This document shows positions 23,949 to 33,095 of a stretch of DNA of 64,000 nucleotides, piece by piece. The position numbers and the translations under genes are program-made. Origin of the DNA: Pseudokordiimonas caeni (GTDB lineage: Bacteria; Pseudomonadota; Alphaproteobacteria; Sphingomonadales; Kordiimonadaceae); the NCBI RefSeq assembly GCF_026719705.1, contig NZ_JAPPRR010000002.1, positions 559,091 to 623,090 on the forward strand. Direction: 5' to 3'. The notes under the pieces were generated by a model. That model had not been told where the DNA came from and searched no databases. It worked only from the letters and a program-made list of their open reading frames with translations. The first letter of the stretch is position 1, and each line of letters starts with the position of its first letter.

Positions 23949-24617
23949 ATGACGGCAGGCCCTGCAAACGACCAGCCCTTCCCGTCGGTGATACCGGTCT
24001 TTCCGCTCGCCGGCGTGGTGCTGATGACGGGGAACAGCCTGCCGCTCAACATTTTCGAACCGCGCTATCTTGCCATGGTGCGCGATGCCATGGCCGGCGC
24101 ACGTGTCATCGGCATGGTGCAGCCGAAAAGCGGGATGGATACCGCGCGGCCTGGGGCTACTCCCCCAATCTATGATGTCGGCGGGGCCGGGCGGATTGTT
24201 GATTGCAAGGAAACCGAGGACGGGCGTTTTCTGATTCGCCTTGAAGGGGTGGGGCGCTTCCGGATCGAGCATGAACTCGCCGTCACCACGCCCTACCGGC
24301 AGGTGCAGGCGGTGTGGCAGCCTTTCGGGCTCGATCCCACCGAAGGCGAGGAACGCCCGGCGGTGATCGACCATGAAGGCATCATCAAGGCGCTGCATCA
24401 TTATCTGGACCACAAGGGCCTGAGTGCTGATTATGACGCCATCGCCGGCACGCCCGACAAGCTCCTCGTCAACACGCTGTCGATGATCGTGCCCTTCAGC
24501 CCGGCCGAAAAGCAGGCGCTTCTCGAAGCGCCCGATCTGCCGGCCAGGGCGAAGCTTCTGGTCGCCCTTCTCGACATCGCCTCGCATGAGGACACGCCGC
24601 CCACGCAGATCAGCTGA
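23949..24617 (+). CDS. Lon N-terminal (substrate-binding) domain protein
   Basis: The 222-residue protein consists of a Lon-type substrate-binding domain without ATPase or protease. Typical motifs are [34 protein letters not shown], and [20 protein letters not shown], then [15 protein letters not shown]. Such stand-alone LON proteins are widespread in alphaproteobacteria next to thioredoxin/CnoX genes and are thought to act in protein quality control, though no activity is firmly known. ATG 23949 with GAGG upstream is preferred; a GTG three bases earlier is possible. It lies between the CnoX-like and Trm112-like genes. Confidence 0.9.
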   Translation: MTAGPANDQPFPSVIPVFPLAGVVLMTGNSLPLNIFEPRYLAMVRDAMAGARVIGMVQPKSGMDTARPGATPPIYDVGGAGRIVDCKETEDGRFLIRLEGVGRFRIEHELAVTTPYRQVQAVWQPFGLDPTEGEERPAVIDHEGIIKALHHYLDHKGLSADYDAIAGTPDKLLVNTLSMIVPFSPAEKQALLEAPDLPARAKLLVALLDIASHEDTPPTQIS

Positions 24618-24637
24618 CGGGCAACCGGAGACCAATC

Positions 24638-24829
24638 TTGACCGACGCCAAAGCAAAACCCGCCGCCGACCGGCATCTTCTGGAAATCCTCGTCTGCCCT
24701 GTCACGCGGCAGACACTGGAATACGATGCGGACGCGCAGGAACTGATCAGCCGCAAGGCGGGTCTCGCCTTTCCGATCCGGGATGGTATCCCGATCCTTC
24801 TGGTGGACGAAGCCCGCGAGCTTGACTGA
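24638..24829 (+). CDS. Trm112/UPF0434-family small zinc-ribbon-like protein
   Basis: The 63-residue protein matches the YcaR/Trm112 family: [20 protein letters not shown], then [20 protein letters not shown]. Only one cysteine (CPVT) remains, as in many bacterial members, so zinc binding is doubtful. Eukaryotic Trm112 activates methyltransferases; the bacterial role is unclear. Translation seems to start at a TTG (24638) eight bases after GGAG. It follows the Lon-N domain gene by 20 bases. Confidence 0.85.
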   Translation: MTDAKAKPAADRHLLEILVCPVTRQTLEYDADAQELISRKAGLAFPIRDGIPILLVDEARELD

Positions 24830-24856
24830 GTTCAGGCCCGTTTTCCGCTCAAGTCC

Positions 24857-25801
24857 CTAACCCCACGGCCCTTTCTGGCGCTTGTCGTCGGCTTCCGGAA
24901 TGCCGGACGTGCCGGTGGCGCGGCGTGATGGCCGCTGGCTGTGATGCGGACGGGCGGCAGGGGCGCCCATCGCCATCGCTTCCAGCCGCCGGATGCGTTC
25001 ATCCATGCGGGGGTGGGTCGAGAACAGCTCGTCGACACCGCCGGCGCGGAGCGGATTGACGATGAAAAGATGGGCGGTCGCCGGGGCATTTTCGGCGTCC
25101 GGGTTTGGGATCGCTTCGGCGCCCTTGTGCAGTTTCCTAAGGGCATTGGCGAGCGACATAGGCCTGCCGCAGATCTCGGCGCCGCGCTTGTCGGCGGCAT
25201 ATTCGCGGGTGCGGCTGATCGCCATCTGCACCAGCATCGCGGCGATAGGTGCGAGAATCATCACAAGGAGCGTGCCGACCAGCCCTAGGGGATTGTTGCG
25301 GTCGCGCCCGCCGAAGAAGAAGGCAAAGTTGGCGAGCATGGAGATGGCACCGGCGAGCGTCGCGGTCAGCGTCATCGTCAGCGTGTCGCGGTGCTCCACA
25401 TGCGCCAATTCGTGTGCCATCACGCCCTCGATCTCGTCGCGCGACAGGCGCTCGAGGAGGCCCGTGGTTGCGGCAACGGCGGCGTTTTCCGGGTTACGGC
25501 CGGTCGCGAAGGCGTTCGGCTGCGGATTGTCGATGATATAGACCTTCGGCATCGGCAGGCCGGCGGAGGCCGCCAGATTGCGCACCATGGCGACAAACTC
25601 GGGGGCCGAGCGTTCGTCCACCTCGCGCGCATGATGCATCGAAAGCACCATCTTGTCGGAGTTCCAGTAGGCGAAGAAGTTCATGGCAGCGGCCACGACA
25701 AAGGCGATGCCCATGCCGCTGGTGCCGCCAATCATGTAGCCGACGCCCAGAAAGATCGCGGTCATGGCCGCCATCAGGATGCCGGTTCTGAATACATTCA
25801 T
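24857..25801 (-). CDS. htpX: Membrane zinc metalloprotease HtpX
   Basis: The 314-residue inner-membrane protease degrades misfolded membrane proteins together with FtsH. It starts with two transmembrane helices ([20 protein letters not shown] and a second at about 30-50), then [10 protein letters not shown] with the zinc-binding HExxH, two further helices ([16 protein letters not shown] and [17 protein letters not shown]), and the distal glutamate in [11 protein letters not shown]. The N-terminus [17 protein letters not shown] aligns with typical HtpX starts; an ATG at 25822 is an alternative with a better-spaced AGGA. The C-terminal tail is rich in Pro, Arg and His. It is convergent with the Trm112-like gene and divergent from the CPBP protease gene. 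Confidence 0.95.
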   Translation of the reverse strand: MNVFRTGILMAAMTAIFLGVGYMIGGTSGMGIAFVVAAAMNFFAYWNSDKMVLSMHHAREVDERSAPEFVAMVRNLAASAGLPMPKVYIIDNPQPNAFATGRNPENAAVAATTGLLERLSRDEIEGVMAHELAHVEHRDTLTMTLTATLAGAISMLANFAFFFGGRDRNNPLGLVGTLLVMILAPIAAMLVQMAISRTREYAADKRGAEICGRPMSLANALRKLHKGAEAIPNPDAENAPATAHLFIVNPLRAGGVDELFSTHPRMDERIRRLEAMAMGAPAARPHHSQRPSRRATGTSGIPEADDKRQKGPWG

Positions 25802-25955
25802 CGCGCAAAACACTCCGTTCATAGGGTCCTGTTTGACAGTCATAAGGACCTTTTGAGAATGTAGGATCGGCCAACATACGTTCAAGACCTGCCCCCGGGC
25901 GGGATGGACGCCGTCTTCCGCCGTGGCGGAAGGCCGATAGTTTGAGGGATGCTGC

Positions 25956-26849
25956 ATGTCTGCCATCGGCGAAACCGCCATGATACCGAAAGAGCGCTGG
26001 GTGAAGGCGCTGACCCTGTTCATCCTGTTCACCGCCGCCCTTTCGCTGGTGGTGGACTGGTTCCTGATCCAGATGGGGCTGAAACGGCTTTATATGGCGG
26101 CGCTGATGTGGTCGCCGGGGCTTGCCGCCCTTCTCACCTTCAAGCTGATGAAGATCGATCTTTCGGCCCTGGGGTGGAAATGGGGCCCGTCGCGCTATCA
26201 CGCCGCCGCCTATCTCATTCCGATCCTGTATGGCGTCCTCGCCTATATGCTCGTCTGGTCACTCGGTTTCGGGGCGCCCGGCAATCCCGAGTATGTGAAG
26301 GAACTGCGCTATTATCTCGGCACGCCCGACTGGCCGGCTGACCGGGTGTTGATCTTCGGCATGGTCCTGCAGGTGACGATCGGTCTTGTGTGGCATATGG
26401 CGACCGCGCTTGGCGAGGAGATCGGCTGGCGAGGGTTCCTCACGCCGCTCCTGATGCGGCGCATGGGATTTGCGGGTGCGTCGGTGGTCACCGGCCTTCT
26501 CTGGGCACTGTGGCATGTGCCGATCATCCTTTGCACCAGTTATAACGCGGGGCCGACCGGCCTGCCGCTGCAGATGGTGCTTTTCACGCTCATGCTGATT
26601 GCGCTGTCCTTCGTCATGACATGGCTGCGGCTCCGTTCCGGCAGCCTGTGGCCCGCCGTGACGCTGCATGCAGCGCATAATGCCATCGTGCTTTCGGTGC
26701 TGCAGCCTTTCACCCTGCCAAACGAGCAGACACCGCTGTTCGCGGGCGAGTTCGGTCTGATCCTGCCGCTTGTCATCGTGCCGTTTGCGCTTTACGCATG
26801 GTACCGGGCCAAGGCGCAGGGACACGCCGGCCCGGTTCATCCCCACTAG
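25956..26849 (+). CDS. CPBP-family intramembrane glutamic protease
   Basis: The 297-residue polytopic membrane protein has about eight hydrophobic segments and the three CPBP/Rce1 motifs: [10 protein letters not shown] (EExxxR), WALWHVPI and LHAAHNAI. Family members cleave CAAX-like or other membrane peptides and some serve in bacteriocin immunity; nothing here points to a substrate. GAGGG eight bases before ATG 25956 supports that start; ATG 25980 is an alternative. It is divergently placed from htpX, another membrane protease, which may reflect shared envelope-stress use. A short SdhAF4-like gene follows after nine bases. Confidence 0.9.
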   Translation: MSAIGETAMIPKERWVKALTLFILFTAALSLVVDWFLIQMGLKRLYMAALMWSPGLAALLTFKLMKIDLSALGWKWGPSRYHAAAYLIPILYGVLAYMLVWSLGFGAPGNPEYVKELRYYLGTPDWPADRVLIFGMVLQVTIGLVWHMATALGEEIGWRGFLTPLLMRRMGFAGASVVTGLLWALWHVPIILCTSYNAGPTGLPLQMVLFTLMLIALSFVMTWLRLRSGSLWPAVTLHAAHNAIVLSVLQPFTLPNEQTPLFAGEFGLILPLVIVPFALYAWYRAKAQGHAGPVHPH

Positions 26850-26858
26850 GACAGACAG

Positions 26859-27014
26859 ATGACCCAAGAGAAAACAAAGGTCGAGCAAGTAGAAACCGAG
26901 AAGACCGAAAAGCCTGAAGCTAAGCCGATGCCGAAGGAAATCGGCGGCCGTGCGGGGCCGGAGCCCACACGCTATGGCGACTGGGAAAAGAACGGCCTGA
27001 TTTCGGATTTCTGA
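26859..27014 (+). CDS. DUF1674 / SdhAF4-type protein, 51 aa
   Basis: This short gene encodes 51 residues: a lysine/glutamate-rich N-terminus and then the conserved block [20 protein letters not shown] ending in ISDF, the hallmark of DUF1674. The eukaryotic homologue SdhAF4 helps flavinylated SdhA join succinate dehydrogenase, so a similar role is plausible. It begins nine bases after the CPBP protease gene and is convergent with the following unknown gene. Confidence 0.85.
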   Translation: MTQEKTKVEQVETEKTEKPEAKPMPKEIGGRAGPEPTRYGDWEKNGLISDF

Positions 27015-27029
27015 GGGCGCGCCTCGCCC

Positions 27030-28727
27030 TCAGCTATCGTCTTCCTTGGTGATATTGGCGCGCGACAGAAGCGTGCGGAAGTTAAGGAGCGCCTTTTCGG
27101 CATCCGCCCGGCCAAGCCCTGCGATCAGCCCTTCGGTGAAACCGGGTGATTTCATATAATGGCGTGCCTGCAGTTCGGCGCGGTCCCGCGCCTCGCCGTC
27201 GGTGAAATATCCGTCCGCCAGCATCGTCAGCAGCTTCGCCGCCTTTTCCTGCGCCGGGATATCCAGCTGGTGCAGGCGCTTCAGCACCTGCGTGTTTTCA
27301 AGGATGGTGCGACCAAACTCGTCAAGCTTCTCGCAGATCTTGCGGCGGTGCATTTCGGAAAGATCGGCCGATTTCACCTTGGCCTGCATGGCGGTCAGTT
27401 TCGGCAGCACCTTCAGCGGCTGGCCGCCGAGGCCGAGAAAGACGGTTTCATTGTCGGCACGCGTCAGGATCGGCAGGATGAAATTGGCAATCATCCGCTT
27501 GTTGGTCATGCCGACGACAAGCGCCTCGATCTCGAGGAGAAACTCAATCTGCGCGAACGGGTCTTTGATGTCATAAACCATCTCGCCGATGATCTGGGTA
27601 TTGATCAGGCGGCTCGAGCGCGACTTCAGCGCTTCATCAAGCGCATCGGCGGCCGAGATATCGATCTTCAGCGCCTCGACCGCCTGCCGCAGCCGGTCGA
27701 CGCTTGCCAATTGCGCCAGCAGGCCTTTCTTATTGAGGGGTTTCGAGGATTCGATTTCCAGCCTCAACCGCTCGAACAGGCTGCGCGCGGTTTGCGGCAG
27801 GCTCGATGTGGCCAGGAAGCCGCTCAGCAGCAGCACCTGCTCGTCATATTGCGGCTTGCCGTCCTCGGGCGGGTTGAGATGCAACTGCCCGGCCTGCAGC
27901 CAGGCAATCTGGGCCATGAAATCGCCCCTGTCCTCGCCCTCGATCAGCAAGCTCGTGATCACCCGGTCATGCAGCAAAAGCTCGCTGATGAACTGGTCGA
28001 GGATATCCATCACCCACGCCGGGCGGTCGGGTGACAGAAAGCCCACGATCTGGCGCAGCTTCTCGTTCATGCTGCCAAGGGGGCGCAGATATTCTGTGAT
28101 GGCACAGGCAAGAAGGAAACGGCGGTTCGGGGCTGCCTCGACCTCTTCGATCGCCTGCTTCAGGCGGTCGGCCTCGATCTTCGGCACATTGCCCTTTTCG
28201 TTTTCCATGATGGCGACTGCAAGGTCGATCACCTTGTACAGCTTGCGCATCCGCTCCTGCACCGAGCCCTGGTCGGCTTCAAGCGAGATGGCCGTATGCT
28301 GCACGGCATTCTGCAGCTTGGTGCCGGTGTTATAGAGCCGGTAATAATGCTCCAGGCTGTGCAGGATTTCGGTCGGCGTCAGGTTCCATTCATGGAGTGT
28401 GGTGTGCAAGAGATCGTGCAGCGAGCGGCGGCCATCGGCGCTATAGAGGTCGTCCGGTGTCAGGCAGGGTGCGATCGAACCGGTCTGGTCGTATTTCGAG
28501 GCCTTGCGCGATACCCCGCGCGAGAAAATCTCGACCGTTGCAAAGGCCTGAGTGGCGGGGTCAAACGATTCCCGGATGATCTTGACGCCGTTGAACTGAT
28601 TGGTGCCCCAGGCTTTTTCAGCATGGGCCATCGCTTCGTTGCGGTCGTTCATGACCCCCAGAATGGCCCAGCGACTGCTACGCCGCCCCATGATTTCATA
28701 ATGGACGTTGGCACTAACCCCCAACAT
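27030..28727 (-). CDS. Conserved-looking protein of unknown function, 565 aa, next to HerA-like ATPase
   Basis: No known family is recognised. The first 90 residues form a small alpha/beta unit (NVHYEIMGRRSSRWAILGVM, then NQFNGVKIIRESFD), and the rest is almost wholly helical with leucine-rich stretches and no signal peptide or membrane helix, like a cytoplasmic scaffold. The ATG at 28727 has AGGAGG only two bases upstream; a TTG at 28724 is better spaced. It lies 68 bases after the HerA-like gene on the same strand, so the two may act together. Codon use and GC look like the neighbours, so it is probably a lineage-specific core gene rather than a recent arrival. Confidence 0.6.
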   Translation of the reverse strand: MLGVSANVHYEIMGRRSSRWAILGVMNDRNEAMAHAEKAWGTNQFNGVKIIRESFDPATQAFATVEIFSRGVSRKASKYDQTGSIAPCLTPDDLYSADGRRSLHDLLHTTLHEWNLTPTEILHSLEHYYRLYNTGTKLQNAVQHTAISLEADQGSVQERMRKLYKVIDLAVAIMENEKGNVPKIEADRLKQAIEEVEAAPNRRFLLACAITEYLRPLGSMNEKLRQIVGFLSPDRPAWVMDILDQFISELLLHDRVITSLLIEGEDRGDFMAQIAWLQAGQLHLNPPEDGKPQYDEQVLLLSGFLATSSLPQTARSLFERLRLEIESSKPLNKKGLLAQLASVDRLRQAVEALKIDISAADALDEALKSRSSRLINTQIIGEMVYDIKDPFAQIEFLLEIEALVVGMTNKRMIANFILPILTRADNETVFLGLGGQPLKVLPKLTAMQAKVKSADLSEMHRRKICEKLDEFGRTILENTQVLKRLHQLDIPAQEKAAKLLTMLADGYFTDGEARDRAELQARHYMKSPGFTEGLIAGLGRADAEKALLNFRTLLSRANITKEDDS

Positions 28728-28795
28728 GTCCTCCTGCGAACACAAATACTACGGATACGTCGGACAGACGGGTGGAATATAGTGTGACGGGCCCC

Positions 28796-30370
28796 CTACC
28801 GCACGCCACGCCGCCAGTTGCGGATCGTATCGTTCACCAGTTCGTCAAGGCAGTCAATATCTTGTCGCCAGCTCTCGGTGAAGCGGGGGTCGTCGCTTGC
28901 CGGGCGAAGCGCTTCCTCGAGGAAGTCGAGACGCACCCGCATCGGGCAGGGAGCGCCCTCACCCGCGATGATGCATTCGCGGTTCTGCAGGGTTGGCAGG
29001 GAGGCGAGAAAGCTCTCCGAACCCTCGGGCATCGAGGCGGTGACGAAGGCGCGGTCGCGGTCATTATTCATGCGCATCGACAGGATGGTGCCGCACTGGG
29101 AAAGGACAGCTTCGGAAAGATCCGACGGGCGCTGCGACACCAGCCCCAGCGAAACCCCGTATTTGCGGCCTTCCTTGGCGATGCGTTCAAGCGATTTGCG
29201 GGCCGACTGGATGCGGGTTTCCGTTTCGGCGTTCGGCACGTAGCGGTGGGCTTCCTCGCACACCAGGAGCACCGGCCGGGCCTGCCGCTGGCTGCGGCTC
29301 CACATCGAAAAGTCGAACACAAGGCGCGACAGCAGTGACACGACGACGTCGACGATATCGGAAGGCACGCCGGAAAGGTCGAGCGTGCTGACCGGGCGCC
29401 CGTCGACCGGGAAGCGCATCAGCTTGGCCACAAGGCTCGCCAGATTATCCTGCATCAGGAGGCCTGAGAACATGAAGGCATAGCGCTGGTCGGTCCTGAG
29501 TTCCTCGATCTTCAGCTTCAGGCGCAGGAAGGGGCGGACATTCTCGGCCTTGTCGAGTCGCCCTAGTTCCTCGTCAAGGCGGGCCAGAAGATCGGTCAGC
29601 TTGTAGGGGATCGGCGTATCGACCGTGAGGCGCGAGGCGCCGACGGTGGCCGACGATTTCTTGCGCGCGTCCAGAAGGCAGCGCTTCAGGATGTCGATTT
29701 CCGCCTCGCGGCCTTCCGTATTGCGACCGATCAGCAGTTCCACATGCTCTTCGAAATTCATCAACCAATAGGGGATCGACAGGTTTTCTGTCGTCACATG
29801 CACGCCGTTCGTCTGGAAGGCGCGTTCATATTCATTATGCGGATCAAGGATAACGATATGGGCGTTGGGGTTGGCCTCCACCAGCCGGTGGATGATCAGC
29901 GCCGTGGTCGTCGATTTGCCTGTGCCCGTGGAGCCGAGGATCGCAAAATGGCGCGACAGCATGGCTTCGGCGTCGATACCGGCGGCGAGCGTGTCGGACG
30001 GGAAAACCGTGCCGATGCGCACCGTGCGGTCGGATGTTGGCGCATAGACGGCGGCAAGGTCGTCATCGTCAGTCGTCAGCACCTCGGTGCCCGGCATCGG
30101 GAAATGGCGCACCCCGCGCGAGAAGGTACCTTCGGTGCGTTCGCCCAGAAAGTCGACGGTCAGATCGACACCCTTTTCGCTGGTGGCGGCAACGGAACGG
30201 ACTGTGCCGAAAATCAGGCTGCCCTCAACCGGCAGCTTCAGCGTGCCGCCGATCCGGTAGCGGCTGGCGAGCCCGGGTGTGGCGAGCGCGTCTTCGCTCA
30301 GCCTTACAGTCACTGACGCGGAGCCGACGGTGCGCACTGTACCGATCACATGGTTTGCAAAATCCGGCAT
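28796..30370 (-). CDS. HerA-like ATPase (DUF87), putative DNA translocase
   Basis: The 524-residue protein has an N-terminal HAS-barrel-like beta domain (IGTVRTVGSASVTVRLSED), then the FtsK/HerA core with Walker A GSTGTGKSTTT near residue 147, HIVILDPHNEYE, Walker B-like LLVCEEAHRYVP and the sensor-like GLVSQRPSDLSEAVLSQCGT. HerA proteins form hexamers that pump DNA, usually with a NurA nuclease or, in defence systems, with Sir2 or DUF4297 effectors. None of those is adjacent; instead a 565-residue unknown protein follows. GGGAGG precedes the ATG. The upstream SDR gene is on the same strand 91 bases away. Confidence 0.88.
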   Translation of the reverse strand: MPDFANHVIGTVRTVGSASVTVRLSEDALATPGLASRYRIGGTLKLPVEGSLIFGTVRSVAATSEKGVDLTVDFLGERTEGTFSRGVRHFPMPGTEVLTTDDDDLAAVYAPTSDRTVRIGTVFPSDTLAAGIDAEAMLSRHFAILGSTGTGKSTTTALIIHRLVEANPNAHIVILDPHNEYERAFQTNGVHVTTENLSIPYWLMNFEEHVELLIGRNTEGREAEIDILKRCLLDARKKSSATVGASRLTVDTPIPYKLTDLLARLDEELGRLDKAENVRPFLRLKLKIEELRTDQRYAFMFSGLLMQDNLASLVAKLMRFPVDGRPVSTLDLSGVPSDIVDVVVSLLSRLVFDFSMWSRSQRQARPVLLVCEEAHRYVPNAETETRIQSARKSLERIAKEGRKYGVSLGLVSQRPSDLSEAVLSQCGTILSMRMNNDRDRAFVTASMPEGSESFLASLPTLQNRECIIAGEGAPCPMRVRLDFLEEALRPASDDPRFTESWRQDIDCLDELVNDTIRNWRRGVR

Positions 30371-30461
30371 CGCTGCCTCCCTGCCTGATGACTTTTCGCC
30401 TTGTTCCGGAGCCTGCCCGAAGCAAGGTTAACATCCTCATAATGTTAGAATTATCCGGATA

Positions 30462-31445
30462 TCAGCGCCGGATACTCAGTAGCCCTGCCGCGCGAAGCCA
30501 GCCGATGCTTTCCGCCACACTTTCAGCGAGCGGCACGATCCGGTAGCCAAGCTCGCGAACCGCCTTGTCGGCGCGGGCGTCCATTGTCTCGCAGGCGAAT
30601 GCGGCCTCTTCGGGCGTCACCATCGGGCGCTTGCCCGTGAGCGCCGTCCAGATCGTCCCCGCGCCGCCGAGAGCGCGCAGGAGGAAAGCCGGGGTCGCCC
30701 GGCCCGGCGGCGGCAAGTCCATCAGTTTTGCGGCTTCTGTCAGCAGTTCGCGGAAACTCGCCTTCGGACCGCCGAGGATATAATTCTCGCCGCGCTTGCC
30801 CTCAGCGTGTGCCGCGATCAGCCCCTCGGCCACCGCGCCGCCGTTGGCGAAATTACCACCCCCCGGCGGCACGCCCGGCAGCTTGCCTGCAGCCTGCATG
30901 GTGAAAAGCCGCGCCCAGTTGTGGCTGTCGAAGCGCCCGACGATATGGGTCGGGTTGACGATGACGGCATCAAGCCCGTCCGCCACCGCCGCGCGAACCA
31001 GCCGTTCGCCATCGCGCTTCGTTCGCGCATAATTGGTGGGTGCCTCGGCATAGGGGGCGGTTTCATCGAACGATGCATGCTGCGGCCCGAACACCGAGAT
31101 CGAGGACACATGCACCAGCCGCCCGCAGCCGGCGGCCTGAACGGCGGCGATGACATGCGCTGTGCCGTCCACATTCACCCGGCGCTGGCGGGCAGCCTCG
31201 CGCGACCAGCTGGAGGTATCGGCCGCCACATGGAAAACCGCATCCATATCGGGGGTGATGGCGGCCTTTACCGATGCCGCGTCCGTCACGTCGCCGGGCA
31301 CGATCTCGACGCCGTCGCCGATCACTTTTCGGGCAGCTTCCGCATCGCGTGCGAGCGCCCGGACGGTCCATCCGGACTGGTCAAGGAGGTTGATCAGGTT
31401 GCGCCCCAGGAACCCGGTGCCGCCGGTGACAAATGCCTTTGCCAT
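30462..31445 (-). CDS. Extended short-chain dehydrogenase/NAD-dependent epimerase
   Basis: The 327-residue protein has the N-terminal Rossmann motif TGGTGFLGRN, DAVFHVAADTS around the NAD site, and the catalytic YARTKRDGE (YxxxK). It resembles dihydroflavonol-reductase-like and HpnA-like members that act on sugars, sterols or hopanoid precursors; the substrate cannot be fixed. The start at 31445 (MAKAFVTGG) matches the family, with a G-rich site upstream. It is divergent from the DUF481 outer-membrane gene. Confidence 0.87.
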   Translation of the reverse strand: MAKAFVTGGTGFLGRNLINLLDQSGWTVRALARDAEAARKVIGDGVEIVPGDVTDAASVKAAITPDMDAVFHVAADTSSWSREAARQRRVNVDGTAHVIAAVQAAGCGRLVHVSSISVFGPQHASFDETAPYAEAPTNYARTKRDGERLVRAAVADGLDAVIVNPTHIVGRFDSHNWARLFTMQAAGKLPGVPPGGGNFANGGAVAEGLIAAHAEGKRGENYILGGPKASFRELLTEAAKLMDLPPPGRATPAFLLRALGGAGTIWTALTGKRPMVTPEEAAFACETMDARADKAVRELGYRIVPLAESVAESIGWLRAAGLLSIRR

Positions 31446-31573
31446 GATGTTGCCGCTGCCCCCCACAAAAAAGCCGGGATTTTGCCTTGAACTTGGCCGT
31501 CATCCCCATTAATCCCGGATTATAGGGCCTTCTCGTGGGGCCGCACCCTGAAAATCGAGAGGACCAACATCCG

Positions 31574-32581
31574 ATGCCCCCAGCCGGTCAGACCAAAGCT
31601 GCTTACCTGTTTTCGTGCGCCCTTGCCATTGCGGCCATTTCGCTTCCAGCCGCCGCCGATATCCCGCCGGGCGCCAAGTCGATGCTTTCGACTGCAGCCA
31701 AATCGGCCGAGCCCAAGGTTTTCCAAACCGTCCTGCAGACGGCCCTTGCCACGTGGCCCGGCGAGCGCGAAGCGATCCTCGCCTATGCCGATGCGCTGAA
31801 TACCGATCTTCTGACCCAGCCGCAGCATACCGAACTTGCCGAAGTGCGCGAGGCGAAAGTCGCGGCGGAAGCGGCGCAGCGCGCCCGCGGTATGGTCTAT
31901 TATATCGACCCGAAGCTCTGGGCAGGCCAGATCGATTTCGGTGCAGGCAAAACATCGGGTGACAGCAGCGAAACGGCGGCAACTGTGGGCGTCAGCTTCA
32001 AGCGGACCTTCGGCCCCAAGTGGGAACACGCGATCAACCTGCATTTTGATTATGCCCGTAACAACGAGGTTACGACCCGCGAGAAATATCTCGGCGACTA
32101 TGAGCTTCTCTGGAAGAACTGGGAGAAGCTCTATCTTCTCAGTTTCTCGTCCTTCGAGATCGACGAATTTTCGGGTTACGACTATCGCATCCTGCAAAAC
32201 GTAGGCTTCGGTTACGAGGTATTCAACAATGCGATCCAGCAGCTTCGCTTCGAAGGTGGCCCCGGTGTGCGCTTCAACAAGCTGAGCCTGTCGAACGGGG
32301 CGATGCCCGTACCCGGCGACCGGACCGAGACGGAAATCATCGCGCGTCTGGCCGGCAGCTACAGCATCCAGCTGACCGAGGATATTTCGCTCAAGGACAA
32401 GGCAAGCGTGCTCCTTGGCGGACTGTCATCCAGTTTCGACAATCTGGTCGAGATGACAACGCGGATCAATTCGCACCTCGCCGGCAAGGCGTCTTTCCAG
32501 TTCAAGCAGGAAAGCAACGCACCGGAAGGTACGTCCGGCACCGACACGATCACACGTCTGTCGCTGACCTATATCTTCTAG
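31574..32581 (+). CDS. DUF481-family outer-membrane beta-barrel protein
   Basis: The 335-residue protein has a signal peptide ending near SLPAAADIPP. A helical linker with KVAAEAAQRARG follows, then alternating beta-strands (ATVGVSFKRTFGPKWEHAIN, KYLGDYELLWKNW, RILQNVGFGYEVF) and a terminal aromatic residue in LSLTYIF. This matches the DUF481/YdiY salt-induced outer-membrane family, whose function is poorly known. GAGAGGA lies before the ATG at 31574. It ends 12 bases before the convergent small heat-shock gene. Confidence 0.85.
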   Translation: MPPAGQTKAAYLFSCALAIAAISLPAAADIPPGAKSMLSTAAKSAEPKVFQTVLQTALATWPGEREAILAYADALNTDLLTQPQHTELAEVREAKVAAEAAQRARGMVYYIDPKLWAGQIDFGAGKTSGDSSETAATVGVSFKRTFGPKWEHAINLHFDYARNNEVTTREKYLGDYELLWKNWEKLYLLSFSSFEIDEFSGYDYRILQNVGFGYEVFNNAIQQLRFEGGPGVRFNKLSLSNGAMPVPGDRTETEIIARLAGSYSIQLTEDISLKDKASVLLGGLSSSFDNLVEMTTRINSHLAGKASFQFKQESNAPEGTSGTDTITRLSLTYIF

Positions 32582-32593
32582 GGGTTGCCGCGT

Positions 32594-33004
32594 TCAGCGG
32601 CGGATCGGGATGCTGCGGGCCGGGGTTTCTTCGGCCGGCCGCGTCAGGTCAATATTCAGAAGCCCGTTTTCCATGAAGGCGTCGGCGACCTCGATCCCGT
32701 CGGCGAGCACGAATTTGCGCATGAATTGGCGCGCCGCGATGCCACGGTGCAGGAAGGTGCGGTCCGCGCTGTCGTCTTCCTGGCGGCCACGGATCACCAG
32801 TTGTCGGGCTTCGAGCTGGATATCGATATCGTCTTCGGTAAAGCCGGCCACCGCGAGGCTGATGCGCAGCCGTGCATCCGGCAATTCTTCGATATTATAG
32901 GGTGGGAAACCATCCCCTGTGCCGCGCGAGGCACTGTCCAGCATCTGCTCCAGCCGTTCGAAGCCCAGAAGAAACGGGCTGTTGAACGATGAATTGCGCG
33001 GCAT
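32594..33004 (-). CDS. Small heat-shock protein (Hsp20/IbpA family)
   Basis: The 136-residue protein carries an alpha-crystallin domain: PYNIEELPDARLRISLAVAG, FTEDDIDIQLEARQLVIRG, and the C-terminal GLLNIDLTRP before an IxI-like SIPIRR. IbpA-type proteins hold unfolding proteins for refolding by DnaK and ClpB. The ATG at 33004 has AGGAG upstream; the frame extends to 33037 without support. No sigma-32 promoter or ROSE-type thermometer was recognised in the short upstream region. Confidence 0.93.
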   Translation of the reverse strand: MPRNSSFNSPFLLGFERLEQMLDSASRGTGDGFPPYNIEELPDARLRISLAVAGFTEDDIDIQLEARQLVIRGRQEDDSADRTFLHRGIAARQFMRKFVLADGIEVADAFMENGLLNIDLTRPAEETPARSIPIRR

Positions 33005-33095
33005 CGGCTGGCTCCTGTCCCTGTTGCACTTTCCCAAAAGTGGGGCGTCAGCCAGGGGACGTCAAGGCCGCAAGGAGCTGTTTTCAGGCGCGGGA

